Source: DASQYE01 sp035940775
GTDB taxonomy: Bacteria; Acidobacteriota; Blastocatellia; Pyrinomonadales; Pyrinomonadaceae
Reading direction: 5' to 3'
Length of the DNA stretch: 64,000 nucleotides
Assembly: GCA_035940775.1 (NCBI GenBank)
Contig: DASZEN010000050.1
Location: 1-64,000 of the forward strand
The translations under genes were made by a program, and so were the position numbers. Position 1 is the first letter of the stretch; every line of letters begins with the position of its first letter. The notes under the pieces are model-generated. The model did not search any database. It was not told the DNA's origin and saw nothing but the letters and a program-made list of their open reading frames with translations. Of this stretch, positions 8,720-16,808 are shown one piece after another.

Positions 8720-9574
8720 ATGAAATTGCGTGGGCAATTTTTTCTGCTCGGTTTTTGTTCTCTTCTTCTTTCGGCGCTGGCCGTGAAGGCTCAGATTGGC
8801 ATTGTCGACAGGGATGCCAGGACGAAACCGACGCTTGTTATTTTAGGCACCTATCATATGGGAGTTCCAGGCAACAATATAGTAAACCCCAAAGTCAATG
8901 ATGTTACCGCTCCCGAAAGACAAAAGCAGATGGCCGAGCTTGTCGAGAGGCTGAAAAAATTCAAACCCACCAAGATCGTGCTGGAGATTGACAGCGAAGA
9001 TGAGGCCAAAACTCAGGAGGCTTACGATAAATACTTATCGGGGCGCTATCAGCTCACAAAAAACGAAACCAATCAGATAGGTTTTCGCTTAGCGAAAGAG
9101 TTAGGCCATAAGAAAGTTTACTGTGTTGATTGGAGCGAATTCTGGGACGATCCTTCGATCAATTATGAGAAGTATGCTTCCGGGGATGCCGAGTTGGATA
9201 GCTTCCTGAAAGGAGTTTATAGGAATCTAAAGAAAGAAGTTGATGCGGAATTCGAGAAACTGCTCCCGCTGTCGATTACCGACCAACTGATCTTTCTCAA
9301 TCAACCCGACCATATGCAGAATAACCATAAGACGTATTTTGACCTGATGCGAATCGGACGCGGTAAGGATTATGCGGGAGCAAATTATGTTTCGTGGTGG
9401 TATCGCAGAAACATGGTGATTCTCGTCAACGTCATCAGAATCACCGATTCGCCGAATGACCGAATCCTCGTAATCTACGGCGAGGGGCACAATAAACTCC
9501 TGACGCAGTTTGCAAAGGAATCGGGTTTCTATAATGTTGAAAGCCCTCTGAAATATCTGCAAAGTAAGAAGTAA
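8720..9574 (+). CDS. Cassette gene: secreted DUF5694-like protein (TraB/ChaN-like fold suspected)
   Basis: 284 residues from the ATG at 8720, preceded by GGGAGGGAG. The signal peptide covers about residues 1-24 (hydrophobic FFLLGFCSLLLSALAVKAQ). The mature protein begins TKPTLVILGTYHMGVPG. It then has KFKPTKIVLEID and ends with ILVIYGEGHNKLLTQFAKESGFYNV, the H/E pattern of the DUF5694 family, which is distantly related to TraB/ChaN/Tiki metallo-hydrolases. The candidate metal ligands are GTYHMG and GEGH. It probably acts in the periplasm. Catalysis is not shown. Confidence 0.7.
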   Translation: MKLRGQFFLLGFCSLLLSALAVKAQIGIVDRDARTKPTLVILGTYHMGVPGNNIVNPKVNDVTAPERQKQMAELVERLKKFKPTKIVLEIDSEDEAKTQEAYDKYLSGRYQLTKNETNQIGFRLAKELGHKKVYCVDWSEFWDDPSINYEKYASGDAELDSFLKGVYRNLKKEVDAEFEKLLPLSITDQLIFLNQPDHMQNNHKTYFDLMRIGRGKDYAGANYVSWWYRRNMVILVNVIRITDSPNDRILVIYGEGHNKLLTQFAKESGFYNVESPLKYLQSKK

Positions 9575-9632
9575 AAATCTTGATCTCAATAAAAAATGGG
9601 GCTCGTCCGGGCCTCTCTTTCCATGGCGCGCC

Positions 9633-9742
9633 GCCGAACAACTCATCGAACCCGACGCCTCGATAGCATTATTTTCGTCGTTGATTTATTCTTCCCGCGT
9701 AGACTGCTTTATGCTCGCGGCGGGTTAAGTCGGGCGTTCGGC
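9633..9742 (+). repeat. attC site 3
   Basis: R'' GCCGAAC at 9633 and R' GTTCGGC at 9736 are exact inverted repeats; L'' AACTCATCGAACCCGAC and L' GCGGGTTAAGTCGGGC pair. A textbook site. Confidence 0.92.
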
Positions 9743-9781
9743 GGCGAGTTCGTCGTTTAGGAAAAACCGTATTTCGAGGAG

Positions 9782-10168
9782 ATGAGTCAAGCAGCTAAAA
9801 GTTTGTTTGTTTTCGGAATTTACCTCTGCGGATTGGGGTTGATTTTGCTGCTCGTCCCGAATCTGATCTTGCGGGTTTTCGGAGTGCCGCCGACGAACGA
9901 GGTCTGGATAAGAATTAATGGAATGTTTGTGCTTTGTCTGAGCTTCTATTACATTCAGGCGGCGCGAAATGAATTGACGAGTTTTATCGGTTGGACGGTT
10001 TGGGCGCGCATCGGGGTCATGTTTTGCTTCGTCGCTTTTGTGCTGTTGGTTTCAGCCCCGAAAGCGTTGCTGTTATTCGGTCTGGTTGATTTGTTTTCGG
10101 CGATCTGGACATGGCTCGCTCTGAAAAAAGATGAAGCCCGTCGAAGAGAATATTTTGAGGCGCGTTGA
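9782..10168 (+). CDS. Cassette gene: four-span membrane protein
   Basis: 128 residues, ATG at 9782 with GAGGA just upstream. Four hydrophobic segments lie at about 8-30, 42-60, 68-88 and 92-112, with a charged C-terminus (KKDEARRREYFEAR). It starts 40 bp after attC 3 and ends 13 bp before attC 4, the usual tight fit of a cassette. No family recognised; it resembles small DoxX/DUF-type integral membrane proteins only in layout. Confidence 0.65.
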   Translation: MSQAAKSLFVFGIYLCGLGLILLLVPNLILRVFGVPPTNEVWIRINGMFVLCLSFYYIQAARNELTSFIGWTVWARIGVMFCFVAFVLLVSAPKALLLFGLVDLFSAIWTWLALKKDEARRREYFEAR

Positions 10169-10180
10169 TAATGATGCGCC

Positions 10181-10285
10181 GCCGAACGAGTCATCGAACC
10201 GCAGCGCGAGCCAGCTTGCATTTCATAGTCAGCATGGGCGCTCGCGCAGTTGAATGCGCGGAGCCGGTCGATTCGGGCTTTAGGC
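10181..10285 (+). repeat. attC site 4
   Basis: R'' GCCGAAC at 10181, then GAGTCATCGAACCGCAGC; the right end is CCGGTCGATTCGGGC plus R' TTTAGGC at 10279. Complete but with a diverged R'. Confidence 0.82.
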
Positions 10286-10310
10286 ATCTGACTTAAAATC
10301 GAGAATCGCC

Positions 10311-10940
10311 ATGTTAAGAATCGCAAATCGAATCATTCTACTTGCCCTTCTTATCGACTCCTGTCAGTCTCCTCATATTCAGAGAACAGAATCAAAACAG
10401 CAGGCTTCGTTGGGTTGGGACTTGACGTATTCGTCCGTGCTCGAAAGGAATAAGGTCGCTCGTGACGAATGGTTATGGCAATGGCTCGGGCAAAATTACC
10501 AATCACCTGTTAAGAATCTTCTCGAACACTGGGAGGACGAGCCTATCTTATCTTCTATCCTGATCGAGCATCCAGTCTTTCATGCCGGAGAGCACATAGC
10601 CTTCTGGCTCATACGAACAAAGAATCATGCGTATTATTGGAAGTTCGCCGAGGGCAAGCCTTATCGCCACGTCAAAGAAAGTGTGAGCACAGAATTATAT
10701 GACCATCTGTTTGAGCAAATGGCTTCATGGCAGCAGGCCGAACCATCGAAGCCGGAAAACACTCCGGTTGGCGGAATCTCCGGCTATTTAGGTTTCCTGA
10801 GCCTCTATGATCCAGGCAATTCAAGGCAGATGCTTCTCAGCAGAGAGGATTTCTATGTCTGTAAGACCAAAGATTGCGAAGAATATAAAGAGGGGAGATT
10901 GGTGCTGGCTCTTGAAATAATGGGGGATAGAATTCGGTAA
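10311..10940 (+). CDS. Cassette gene: probable lipoprotein of unknown function
   Basis: 209 residues. The N-terminus MLRIANRIILLALLIDSC is a short lipoprotein signal with the lipid-bearing Cys at about residue 18. The mature protein is Trp- and His-rich and mixed alpha/beta (DEWLWQWLGQNYQ, HPVFHAGEHIAFWLIRTKNH), with a late CKTKDCEEYKEG cysteine pair. It is the only gene between attC sites 4 and 5. No known family comes to mind. Confidence 0.6.
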   Translation: MLRIANRIILLALLIDSCQSPHIQRTESKQQASLGWDLTYSSVLERNKVARDEWLWQWLGQNYQSPVKNLLEHWEDEPILSSILIEHPVFHAGEHIAFWLIRTKNHAYYWKFAEGKPYRHVKESVSTELYDHLFEQMASWQQAEPSKPENTPVGGISGYLGFLSLYDPGNSRQMLLSREDFYVCKTKDCEEYKEGRLVLALEIMGDRIR

Positions 10941-10971
10941 AATAGCTGAAAGAATTGAGCGCGACGCCGCC

Positions 10972-11080
10972 CGCCGACTCATTTGAACGCGGGTGCCGCG
11001 ATAGCTTCCCTTTCATAGTTGTCTTGTTCCTTGCGGCTGGAATGCTCCGTGCTCGTCGCGGGTCAAGTCGCGCGTTCGGC
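10972..11080 (+). repeat. attC site 5
   Basis: The left end is degenerate (CGCCGAC then TCATTTGAACGCGGG). The right end is intact: CGCGGGTCAAGTCGCGC plus R' GTTCGGC at 11074. Confidence 0.8.
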
Positions 11081-11100
11081 GGCTTTGATGTGATTTAGGA

Positions 11101-11583
11101 ATGATTCTGCTCAAGACCATAATTTTTACCTTTCTTGTGCCGGGGACGGTCACGATTTTAGTCCCTTACTGGTTACTATCTTCTCGCTCCGCCCCGCTGC
11201 CGATGCAGTTCGGCATCTTTCGTTACTGTGGAGCGCCTCTGCTCCTGCTCGGCGCGGCGATCTATTCATGGTGCGCCTGGGATTTTACGTTCACTGGTAG
11301 AGGAACCCCGGCTCCGATTGATCCGCCGAAAGAACTGGTCGTCCGTGGACTCTACCGCTATGTGAGGAATCCGATGTACATAGGTATCTTATCAATCCTC
11401 TCAGGCGAGGCGTTGTTGTTTGAATCGCGGCGATTGTTTGCCTATACGGCCGGGGTCTTCATCCTTTACTACGTCATTGTACTTCTTTACGAAGAGCCGA
11501 TACTGAGGCGGAAGTTTGGCGAGTCTTACGAGAGGTATTGCAAGGCTGTGCCCCGGTGGCTTCCCTGTAGGATTAGAGGCTAG
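11101..11583 (+). CDS. Cassette gene: isoprenylcysteine/phospholipid methyltransferase-like membrane protein (ICMT/PEMT family)
   Basis: 160 residues, starting 20 bp after attC 5. Hydrophobic segments lie at about 5-26, 40-60, 95-110 and 118-135. The C-terminal catalytic core is clear: VVRGLYRYVRNPMYIG (the RxPxY SAM-binding motif), then YEEPILRRKFGESYERY and VPRWLP. These are signatures of the ICMT/NnrU/PEMT-type membrane methyltransferases. The acceptor could be a lipid or a small isoprenoid; it cannot be told from sequence. Confidence 0.88.
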   Translation: MILLKTIIFTFLVPGTVTILVPYWLLSSRSAPLPMQFGIFRYCGAPLLLLGAAIYSWCAWDFTFTGRGTPAPIDPPKELVVRGLYRYVRNPMYIGILSILSGEALLFESRRLFAYTAGVFILYYVIVLLYEEPILRRKFGESYERYCKAVPRWLPCRIRG

Positions 11584-11613
11584 GCGAGCCTTGAGTTAAT
11601 GGGCTTCTTGCAC

Positions 11614-11640
11614 GGGCCCACCAACAACTATTGAACCCGC
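11614..11640 (+). repeat. attC left half (decayed site 6)
   Basis: CACCAAC plus AACTATTGAACCCGC matches the left arm of the other sites, but the right half (GGTTAATTCGGGC-R') is missing; the next gene's ribosome site starts about 15 bp later. Probably a truncated site fusing two former cassettes. Confidence 0.6.
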
Positions 11641-11668
11641 TTATAACGGACATTTTGGAGAGACGCTT

Positions 11669-12196
11669 ATGAAAATTATTGGCGCAGCATTCTTCCTGAT
11701 CTTGATTGTGGCTTTGCCTTCATTCTCTCAACAGAAACAAAATGATGAGCCCGAAGCTGATGTCTCTGACCGCAAAGATGTGAAGGGTTTCGGAGGACAT
11801 CTCTTCCTGGTCAAAGACCCGCGAGGCTTTGTAGAGGAATGGCTTAAGCCGGAGACTCCGCATATCGTTCCGGTTTCCGTTGTTGAGCGCGGTGAAGTTC
11901 TTGGGGCTTTCGTGCTTTTCGCAGGCTGTAAGCCGGATACTCAAGGGATATGTAATGCGAAAGTGGATTACACCCTTTACAAGCCGGACGGCAGTGTGCG
12001 CGACGAAAGAAAAGAGCAACCATTATGGGATGAGGCAGCGCCCCCTGAGCCGAATATTCAGTTGAGCAAAGCGATTCTTGTCTTCAGGTTGGAACCGGGC
12101 GATTCTACTGGCGAGTATAAAGTGAAGGCGAAGGTTCATGATCTGAATGCTGAGATTTCCTTCGAGTTGGAGACAAGATTCCGTTTAGAGGAATAG
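11669..12196 (+). CDS. Cassette gene: secreted protein of unknown function
   Basis: 175 residues, ATG at 11669 with a GGAGAG site. The signal peptide covers about residues 1-21 (IIGAAFFLILIVALPSFSQ). The mature protein looks like an immunoglobulin-like beta-sandwich: FVLFAGCKPDTQGICNAKVDYTLY with a likely Cys-Cys bond, and a C-terminal EYKVKAKVHDLNAEISFELETRF strand series. That form is common for periplasmic or surface binding domains. It follows the half attC at 11614, so it may share a transcript with the methyltransferase. Confidence 0.65.
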   Translation: MKIIGAAFFLILIVALPSFSQQKQNDEPEADVSDRKDVKGFGGHLFLVKDPRGFVEEWLKPETPHIVPVSVVERGEVLGAFVLFAGCKPDTQGICNAKVDYTLYKPDGSVRDERKEQPLWDEAAPPEPNIQLSKAILVFRLEPGDSTGEYKVKAKVHDLNAEISFELETRFRLEE

Positions 12197-12214
12197 ATTT
12201 CAGCGCGGGGCGCG

Positions 12215-12325
12215 GCATAAGAACTCATTAGAGCCCGGCCGCTCGATAGCATTTCTTTCATAATTATCTTCTCCGGTGTGAGTTGTGCGCTGTTCGCGCG
12301 GGGCGGTTTAATTCGTGCGTTATGC
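12215..12325 (+). repeat. attC site 7
   Basis: R'' GCATAAG at 12215, then AACTCATTAGAGCCCGGCC; the right end is GGGCGGTTTAATTCGTGC plus R' GTTATGC at 12319. R'' and R' pair except the last base. Confidence 0.88.
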
Positions 12326-12400
12326 CGCTCCGCTAAAACAAAGGCGGCAGCGTCAGGCAGTGAAATCGCATGCTGTTGCCGGTTATATAAAGAGATTTGA

Positions 12401-12434
12401 CAAAGAGGGCCATTTCGCGAAGTGGCCCTCTTTG
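12401..12434. terminator. Long hairpin, likely terminator for the minus-strand gene at 12538
   Basis: CAAAGAGGGCCATTTC and GAAGTGGCCCTCTTTG form 16-bp arms with one G-T wobble around a 2-nt loop. It lies about 100 bp past the stop of the minus-strand cassette gene and inside the cassette that follows attC 7. Confidence 0.55.
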
Positions 12435-12537
12435 CAGGTTGGTCATGTGAATGATCTACTGACTGACGGAAGACGGAAAGTCCGGCAGGTATCCGCGTAG
12501 TGGGCCATCAGATGATGGCGGCTTGCCGAGCGCGAGC

Positions 12538-12996
12538 TTACACCCTGTAGCCGGCAGCGTTGAAGTCCTCCATGCTGAGCGCCTTGGCCTTAGTCCCACC
12601 AGTGAGCACTCTGACCGTTACGCGGCTGAGCGCCTCGCATTCGACAATCCCGTAGTAAGGGGTCATCCCGGAACATTGCCCGGCGACCATATCCGGGTGC
12701 TGGCTGATGATCTGCTGCGCCAGTTCGGGCGACGGGAACGCGTTGCCGCCATATTTCACCAGAGAGTCGTAGTCGACGACTTGCGCCTCTGCCTGACCGA
12801 ACGGCGGCCTGTTGTACAGATTACTCACTAAGAGGATGACCAGGCCGGACGGGCCCGCCGTCGTCGGCACGGTCGAGAGCGTCGGGTATTTGTCGCCCTG
12901 GCGGGGTTGGTACGCCTTCTCGGCGTGCCTGGGCGGACTGACCGCATAATACTTCTCCATATCTCCCGGTTGGATAGTAACAGCGTTGCAAGGCAT
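12538..12996 (-). CDS. Reverse-oriented cassette gene of unknown function
   Basis: 152 residues from the ATG at 12996, with AAGGAGA 6 bases upstream. An upstream in-frame ATG at 13053 lacks a ribosome site. There is no signal peptide. The protein has a VILLVSNLYNRPPFGQAEAQVVDYDSLV segment (cited here only as VILLVSNLYNRPPFG), a short PELAQQIISQHPDMVAGQC helix and cysteines at CSGM and VECEAL. It lies backwards relative to attC sites 7 and 8 and has its own hairpin downstream at 12401-12434, so it must carry its own promoter. No family recognised. Confidence 0.55.
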   Translation of the reverse strand: MPCNAVTIQPGDMEKYYAVSPPRHAEKAYQPRQGDKYPTLSTVPTTAGPSGLVILLVSNLYNRPPFGQAEAQVVDYDSLVKYGGNAFPSPELAQQIISQHPDMVAGQCSGMTPYYGIVECEALSRVTVRVLTGGTKAKALSMEDFNAAGYRV

Positions 12997-13078
12997 GGCA
13001 GTCTCCTTTCTCAAATGGCTGGGAATCCCCACACTGTGCCAGCCAAGCCTCAAACCGCCTCGATACTGAGAACCTTGT

Positions 13079-13306
13079 GTGAGGCCAACAGAGGTGAGAA
13101 TTCCAGTTGACGGAAAGCTAATACCTGGCGAGGTGCCGACATACTATGTGCGCGGCGGCAGAGATGTCAACGGAATCTTTGTCAGCCGTTACAGGCCCGC
13201 AAGATGCGCAGATGAATTGAGCCCGGAATTCGGCAGCCGACCCGACGCCGTGAATCGTGTCCCTTATTATTCAGCAACAAATTATTCCCCTACCGTCCGG
13301 CGTTGA
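13079..13306 (+). CDS. Possible small cassette gene (weak)
   Basis: A 75-residue frame from a GTG lies divergent from the gene at 12538-12996 and ends 54 bp before attC 8. Position and strand fit a cassette gene. The composition (VRIPVDGKLIPGEVPTYYVRGG) is plausible but no family or good ribosome site is visible. It may be non-coding; the 520 bp from 12997 to 13517 hold otherwise only attC 8. Confidence 0.25.
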   Translation: MRPTEVRIPVDGKLIPGEVPTYYVRGGRDVNGIFVSRYRPARCADELSPEFGSRPDAVNRVPYYSATNYSPTVRR

Positions 13307-13360
13307 CGCAAGCCGAAGATCAAAACATAATACAGGCGGCTCGATTCTCAGTCATGGGCG

Positions 13361-13468
13361 GCCTAACAACTCATTGAACCCGGCCGCCCTATAACATCTC
13401 TTTCAAGGTTACCTTGTTACTTCACGTTGAACACTTTATGCGCGGGGCGGTTAATTCGGGCGTCAGGC
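13361..13468 (+). repeat. attC site 8
   Basis: R'' GCCTAAC at 13361 plus AACTCATTGAACCCGGCCGC; the right end is GGGGCGGTTAATTCGGGC plus R' GTCAGGC at 13462. The closest match here to the array consensus. Confidence 0.93.
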
Positions 13469-13517
13469 TATGAGTCAATCATAGCTTTTGTGCACATAGA
13501 GACCAGGAGAAAGGGTT

Positions 13518-14327
13518 ATGTCTAACACAGCTGAATCTGCAACTCTACAGAGCTTGCGAAGGGATGGAAAATTGATTCCGTTCGTCGGAGCTGGTCTATC
13601 AATACCGCTCGGACTACCATCCTGGTCTAAGCTTCTTGATATTATCGCCGATCAACTGGACTATGATCCGGAGGTTTTTAAACTAAGCGGAAATAATCTT
13701 CAGTTGGCAGAGTATTACGTCGCGACGAAGGGCAGCATCGGCCCGTTGCGAAGTGAAATGGATCGCCTGTTCAATCCAACCGATAAGGCGATAAGGTCTT
13801 CCAGAGCGCACAATGCGCTCATCGAAATGGATTTACCGCTCATTTATACGACCAACTATGACCGCATTATTGAGCGCGCGTTTGAATTGAATAAGGTTCC
13901 GTGTCATACCATAGCCAACATCGACGATATAGCGATAGCACCCCCCGATATAACTTACGTCATAAAGTTCCACGGAACATTCAGTGATGATGCCAGCCTG
14001 GTGTTGACGGAATCAAGTTACTTCGACCGTTTGGAGTTTGAATCTGCTATGGACATCCGATTGCGTGCAGACATACTCGGTAGAAGCCTTCTGTTCATAG
14101 GGTATAGTTTGAGCGACATTAATATCCGGTACATGCTTTACAAGCTGCACAAGTTGAGGCACAAGGCGAAACTCGAAACGAACCGCCTTCCAAGCGCATA
14201 TTTGGTTACGTTCGGCGCGGGAGAAGTACAGAGGACGCTGTTGGCTCAATGGGACGTTATGGTTGTGGACTTAGACCCCATAGACAAAACCCTTAGTATG
14301 GATACTTTTCTGGAGGCACTGCTATGA
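13518..14327 (+). CDS. SIR2-like NADase effector, first gene of a two-gene defence-type cassette
   Basis: 269 residues, ATG at 13518 with AGGAGAAAGG. All SIR2-like signatures of defence effectors are present: PFVGAGLS (24-28), LIYTTNYDRIIE (N113, D115), the catalytic-type KFHGTF (H152), and LLFIGYSLSDINIRYML (about 192-207). Proteins of this type (ThsA, DSR, KomC and others) cleave NAD+ when a partner senses infection. The gene is 49 bp after attC 8. Its stop overlaps the start of the HAM1-like gene by ATGA, so the two are translationally coupled. Cytoplasmic. NAD+ depletion is inferred from the intact residues. Confidence 0.9.
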   Translation: MSNTAESATLQSLRRDGKLIPFVGAGLSIPLGLPSWSKLLDIIADQLDYDPEVFKLSGNNLQLAEYYVATKGSIGPLRSEMDRLFNPTDKAIRSSRAHNALIEMDLPLIYTTNYDRIIERAFELNKVPCHTIANIDDIAIAPPDITYVIKFHGTFSDDASLVLTESSYFDRLEFESAMDIRLRADILGRSLLFIGYSLSDINIRYMLYKLHKLRHKAKLETNRLPSAYLVTFGAGEVQRTLLAQWDVMVVDLDPIDKTLSMDTFLEALL

Positions 14328-14911
14328 AAATATTATTTGTTTCGACTAACGAACAGAAGATAGCCGAGGCGCAAAATTATCTTAAGTATTTAAAGGACGC
14401 ATCAGACACCAATGTTGATCTCGGCATCGTCAGGGCCGATGTCACAGAAATATTGGATTCAAACATTGAAAAGATCGCCCGGCATAAAGCGCTCGAAGCC
14501 TATCGCCATACCGGTTTGCCCTGCCTGGTTGAGCACGGCGGCCTTTTCATGAAAGACCTGCCGAACCTGCCCGGAGGAATAGGCAAAATTATATGGGAAG
14601 CCGTGGGTGATCGGATGTGTAGTTTCCTGGGGGAAAAAGATAGCAGAGAAGCAACCGCGGTATCCGTCATCGGATATTGTGACGGCAGGCGAATCCGTAT
14701 ATACCGTGGCGAGACGCGAGGTCAAGTCGCAATAAGCTCGCGCGGCGATTATAAGTACAACTGGGACCCCATATTTATTCCGGAGGGCAGTAAACAAACT
14801 TACGGAGAAATGGGCCCGGAAAAAAAGCGCGCGACTTCCCCCTCCGTCAAGGCATGGGACGCTTTTCTCAAAACAGAGCTTCAAATCAATCATGGCCTTA
14901 TTAATCAGTAG
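14324..14911 (+). CDS. HAM1/ITPase-like protein with altered catalytic motif, probable nucleotide sensor
   Basis: 195 residues, usual length for Ham1/RdgB/ITPA. Conserved: VSTNEQKI (T8, N9, K12 of TxNxxK), LPNLPGGI (79-86), YRGETRGQV, and WDPIFIPEGSKQTYGEM (147-163). Two active-site motifs are changed. The ITPA/RdgB acidic motif (VEDT or DDSG) reads VEHGGL, putting His71 at the catalytic Asp, and the purine-binding SHR motif reads S172-P-S. Base and phosphate binding may therefore remain without hydrolysis. Paired with the SIR2 gene by a 4-bp overlap, it resembles KomB of the Kongming system, which senses a deoxyinosine nucleotide. No KomA-like deaminase is next to it. Confidence 0.85.
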   Translation: MKILFVSTNEQKIAEAQNYLKYLKDASDTNVDLGIVRADVTEILDSNIEKIARHKALEAYRHTGLPCLVEHGGLFMKDLPNLPGGIGKIIWEAVGDRMCSFLGEKDSREATAVSVIGYCDGRRIRIYRGETRGQVAISSRGDYKYNWDPIFIPEGSKQTYGEMGPEKKRATSPSVKAWDAFLKTELQINHGLINQ

Positions 14912-14934
14912 TAGCGATTGTGAATCATAGCCCG

Positions 14935-15042
14935 ACCTAACAACTCGTTGAGCCCGACCGCTCGACAGCATTCTTTTTATGCTGCCTCCTCTAATGTAAA
15001 TTAAGTGCCAAAACTCGGCGCGGGCTGATTCGGGCGTTACGC
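14935..15042 (+). repeat. attC site 9
   Basis: R'' ACCTAAC at 14935 plus AACTCGTTGAGCCCGACC; the right end is CGCGGGCTGATTCGGGC plus R' GTTACGC at 15036. It closes the SIR2/HAM1 cassette, 24 bp after the stop. Confidence 0.92.
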
Positions 15043-15083
15043 CCGGACTGTGCTAAGGTGCCCTCAGGACGATAGTTCATAAT

Positions 15084-15863
15084 ATGGATTACGACACAAC
15101 TGACATACCTGTTGTTTATGACCGCGGTCGCGATCATGGCCCGGAGGTTCTACAGCTCTGGATGAACATTGTTTCGTCATACGTGGAAAATCAGCGCATT
15201 AATACCGTCCTCGATCTGGGTTGCGGCACCGGGCGCTTCTCCGAAGCCCTCGCGGTTCATTTCGATGCGGAGGTTGTCGGCATTGATCCGTCAAAAAAGA
15301 TGCTGGAACAGGCGCGTGCAAAGCTGCGTGATCGTCGCGTTCGATACGAGCTTGGTAGCGGTGAAGCGATACCTCTTCCGGACAACTGTGTTGACCTGAT
15401 TTTCATGTCGATGATTTTTCATCACCTGGATAATCCGACACTCGCGGCGCGCGAATGTCGCCGGGTGCTTCGGGACGGGGCCACGGCGTTTCTGCGCGCC
15501 GGTACTCGTGAGCGTATTTCGTCGTATCCTTACGTTGATTTCTTTCCGGGGAGCCGTTCCATTCTCGAAGAGTGTCTGCCCGCCAGCGCCTCCATTCCTG
15601 AGGTGTTCGAGTCAGCAGGATTTAGCACGGTTGCCTCCGACATCATCATTCAGGAGATCGCGCCGAATTACGCAGCTTATGCAGAGAAACTATCAGCGGG
15701 GGCGGACTCAGTCCTAGCTCGTTTGTCCCGAAGCGATTTCGAGGCTGGCATAAAGGCGATGCGTTCCCACGCTGCTCGCGTCGGCGAGCGAGCAGTCTGC
15801 GAGCCAATCGATATTTTCGTTTTCGCCGGTAACAGACCCTTGCCGGGCACAACGACTCATTGA
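15084..15863 (+). CDS. Cassette gene: class I SAM-dependent methyltransferase
   Basis: 259 residues. Rossmann methyltransferase motifs: VLDLGCGTGRFSEALA (motif I, about 44-59), VVGIDPSKKMLEQAR (acidic loop Asp), LPDNCVDLIFMSMIFHHLDNP (motif IV) and ECRRVLRDGATAFLRAGT. Layout fits small-molecule methyltransferases of the UbiE/BioC kind. The acceptor is unknown. The last residues (PGTTTH and the TGA stop) are encoded by the left arm of attC 10, so the coding region ends inside the recombination site. Confidence 0.88.
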   Translation: MDYDTTDIPVVYDRGRDHGPEVLQLWMNIVSSYVENQRINTVLDLGCGTGRFSEALAVHFDAEVVGIDPSKKMLEQARAKLRDRRVRYELGSGEAIPLPDNCVDLIFMSMIFHHLDNPTLAARECRRVLRDGATAFLRAGTRERISSYPYVDFFPGSRSILEECLPASASIPEVFESAGFSTVASDIIIQEIAPNYAAYAEKLSAGADSVLARLSRSDFEAGIKAMRSHAARVGERAVCEPIDIFVFAGNRPLPGTTTH

Positions 15864-15957
15864 ACGCGGACGCCTCAATAGCTTCCCTTTCATGTTGGTT
15901 TATTGCGGCGCGTGCTGTGTGCTGCTAGCCCGGCGCGGGTTAATTTGAGCGCCGGAT
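15847..15957 (+). repeat. attC site 10
   Basis: R'' GCACAAC at 15847, then GACTCATTGAACGCGG; the right end is CGCGGGTTAATTTGAGC plus a diverged R' GCCGGAT at 15951. It supplies the stop codon of the methyltransferase. Confidence 0.82.
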
Positions 15958-16107
15958 TGCTTTCTTGAAACCCAGCAGGCTATCACCCGTATAAGCTATC
16001 AAGTTTCAGCGCTGCCGGTTTTATATGAGAGGCGGTCAGTCTGAAGTTGCGCGCGCTATGGCTCGATTTCAGATCGGCGGAAGATGATGAATGTTTAAGG
16101 AGACGCG

Positions 16108-16590
16108 ATGATGAACTTCAGAAGCATGATCTTGAGTTCGTTGGTCTGTTTGTGTCTGGTAACTACCAATGCTTTTGCCCAGGACAAGTCGAATGGACAA
16201 GCTAACCCGAATCAGGAAGAGGCGATACGAAAAGAGGTTCTGCGCCTTGAAGAGGCGGGCCGCCAAAAGGCCCTTAAAGGCGAAAACAACTGGGACGACC
16301 TGATAGCCGAAGGTGCATATATGATTGCGTATGATGGGTCGATCATCATTTATCAGAAAGGGCAAAACCTCCCTTCTCTGCCGCTCAAATCCTTCAAAAT
16401 GTCGGATATGATCGCCAGAGTTTATGGTGAAGCAGTTATAGTGACAGGGTTGGCTGAAATTGAAAGTGAGACGCCGCAGAAACAGCCATTCTCATTTAAG
16501 ATGAGGTTCCTGAATGTATGGAAACAGGCTGGTGATGGTTGGAAGATAGTAGTATCGGAGAGAACAGGAGTGAAGCCGCCTCCGAAGTAA
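16108..16590 (+). CDS. Cassette gene: secreted NTF2/SnoaL-like (DUF4440-type) protein
   Basis: 160 residues, ATG at 16108 or 16111 with AAGGAG upstream. The signal peptide ends near NAFAQ (residue 25). The mature protein has the cone-shaped NTF2-like pattern: a first helix EEAIRKEVLRLEEAGRQKAL, DDLIAEGAYMIAYDG, RVYGEAVIVTGLAEI and the final RFLNVWKQAGDGWKIVVSERTG. Such domains bind small hydrophobic ligands or act as isomerases and hydrolases. No catalytic set can be assigned. Related domains occur at 42307-42849 and as a remnant at 45208-45415. Confidence 0.72.
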   Translation: MMNFRSMILSSLVCLCLVTTNAFAQDKSNGQANPNQEEAIRKEVLRLEEAGRQKALKGENNWDDLIAEGAYMIAYDGSIIIYQKGQNLPSLPLKSFKMSDMIARVYGEAVIVTGLAEIESETPQKQPFSFKMRFLNVWKQAGDGWKIVVSERTGVKPPPK

Positions 16591-16674
16591 TTCAAAAGGG
16601 ATAAGGTATACGCTTCGATCAACTGCCAGTGAGACGAGTAAAACCATTTCGATAACAACGCGATCTAACGGCCC

Positions 16675-16777
16675 GTCGAAGTCCGACCCCTCGGATGGCT
16701 TCCCCTTACATCGTCGTCTTGTCCCCTCAATTTGAATGCTATATGCTCGGCGCGGTCGGTCGATTCGGCCGTTCGAC
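16675..16777 (+). repeat. attC site 11
   Basis: R'' GTCGAAG at 16675 then TCCGACCCCTCGGATGGC; the right end is GGTCGGTCGATTCGGCC plus R' GTTCGAC at 16771. R'' lacks the usual AACTCATTG spacing, so the left arm is shortened. Confidence 0.7.
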
Positions 16778-16808
16778 GGCAAAATGTTTATGGCCGAGAA
16801 GTGATGAG

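Noticed and set aside
14912..15863. A KomA-like deaminase next to the SIR2/HAM1 pair
   Set aside because: The next gene is a SAM methyltransferase in a separate cassette (beyond attC 9); no deaminase motif is seen there.
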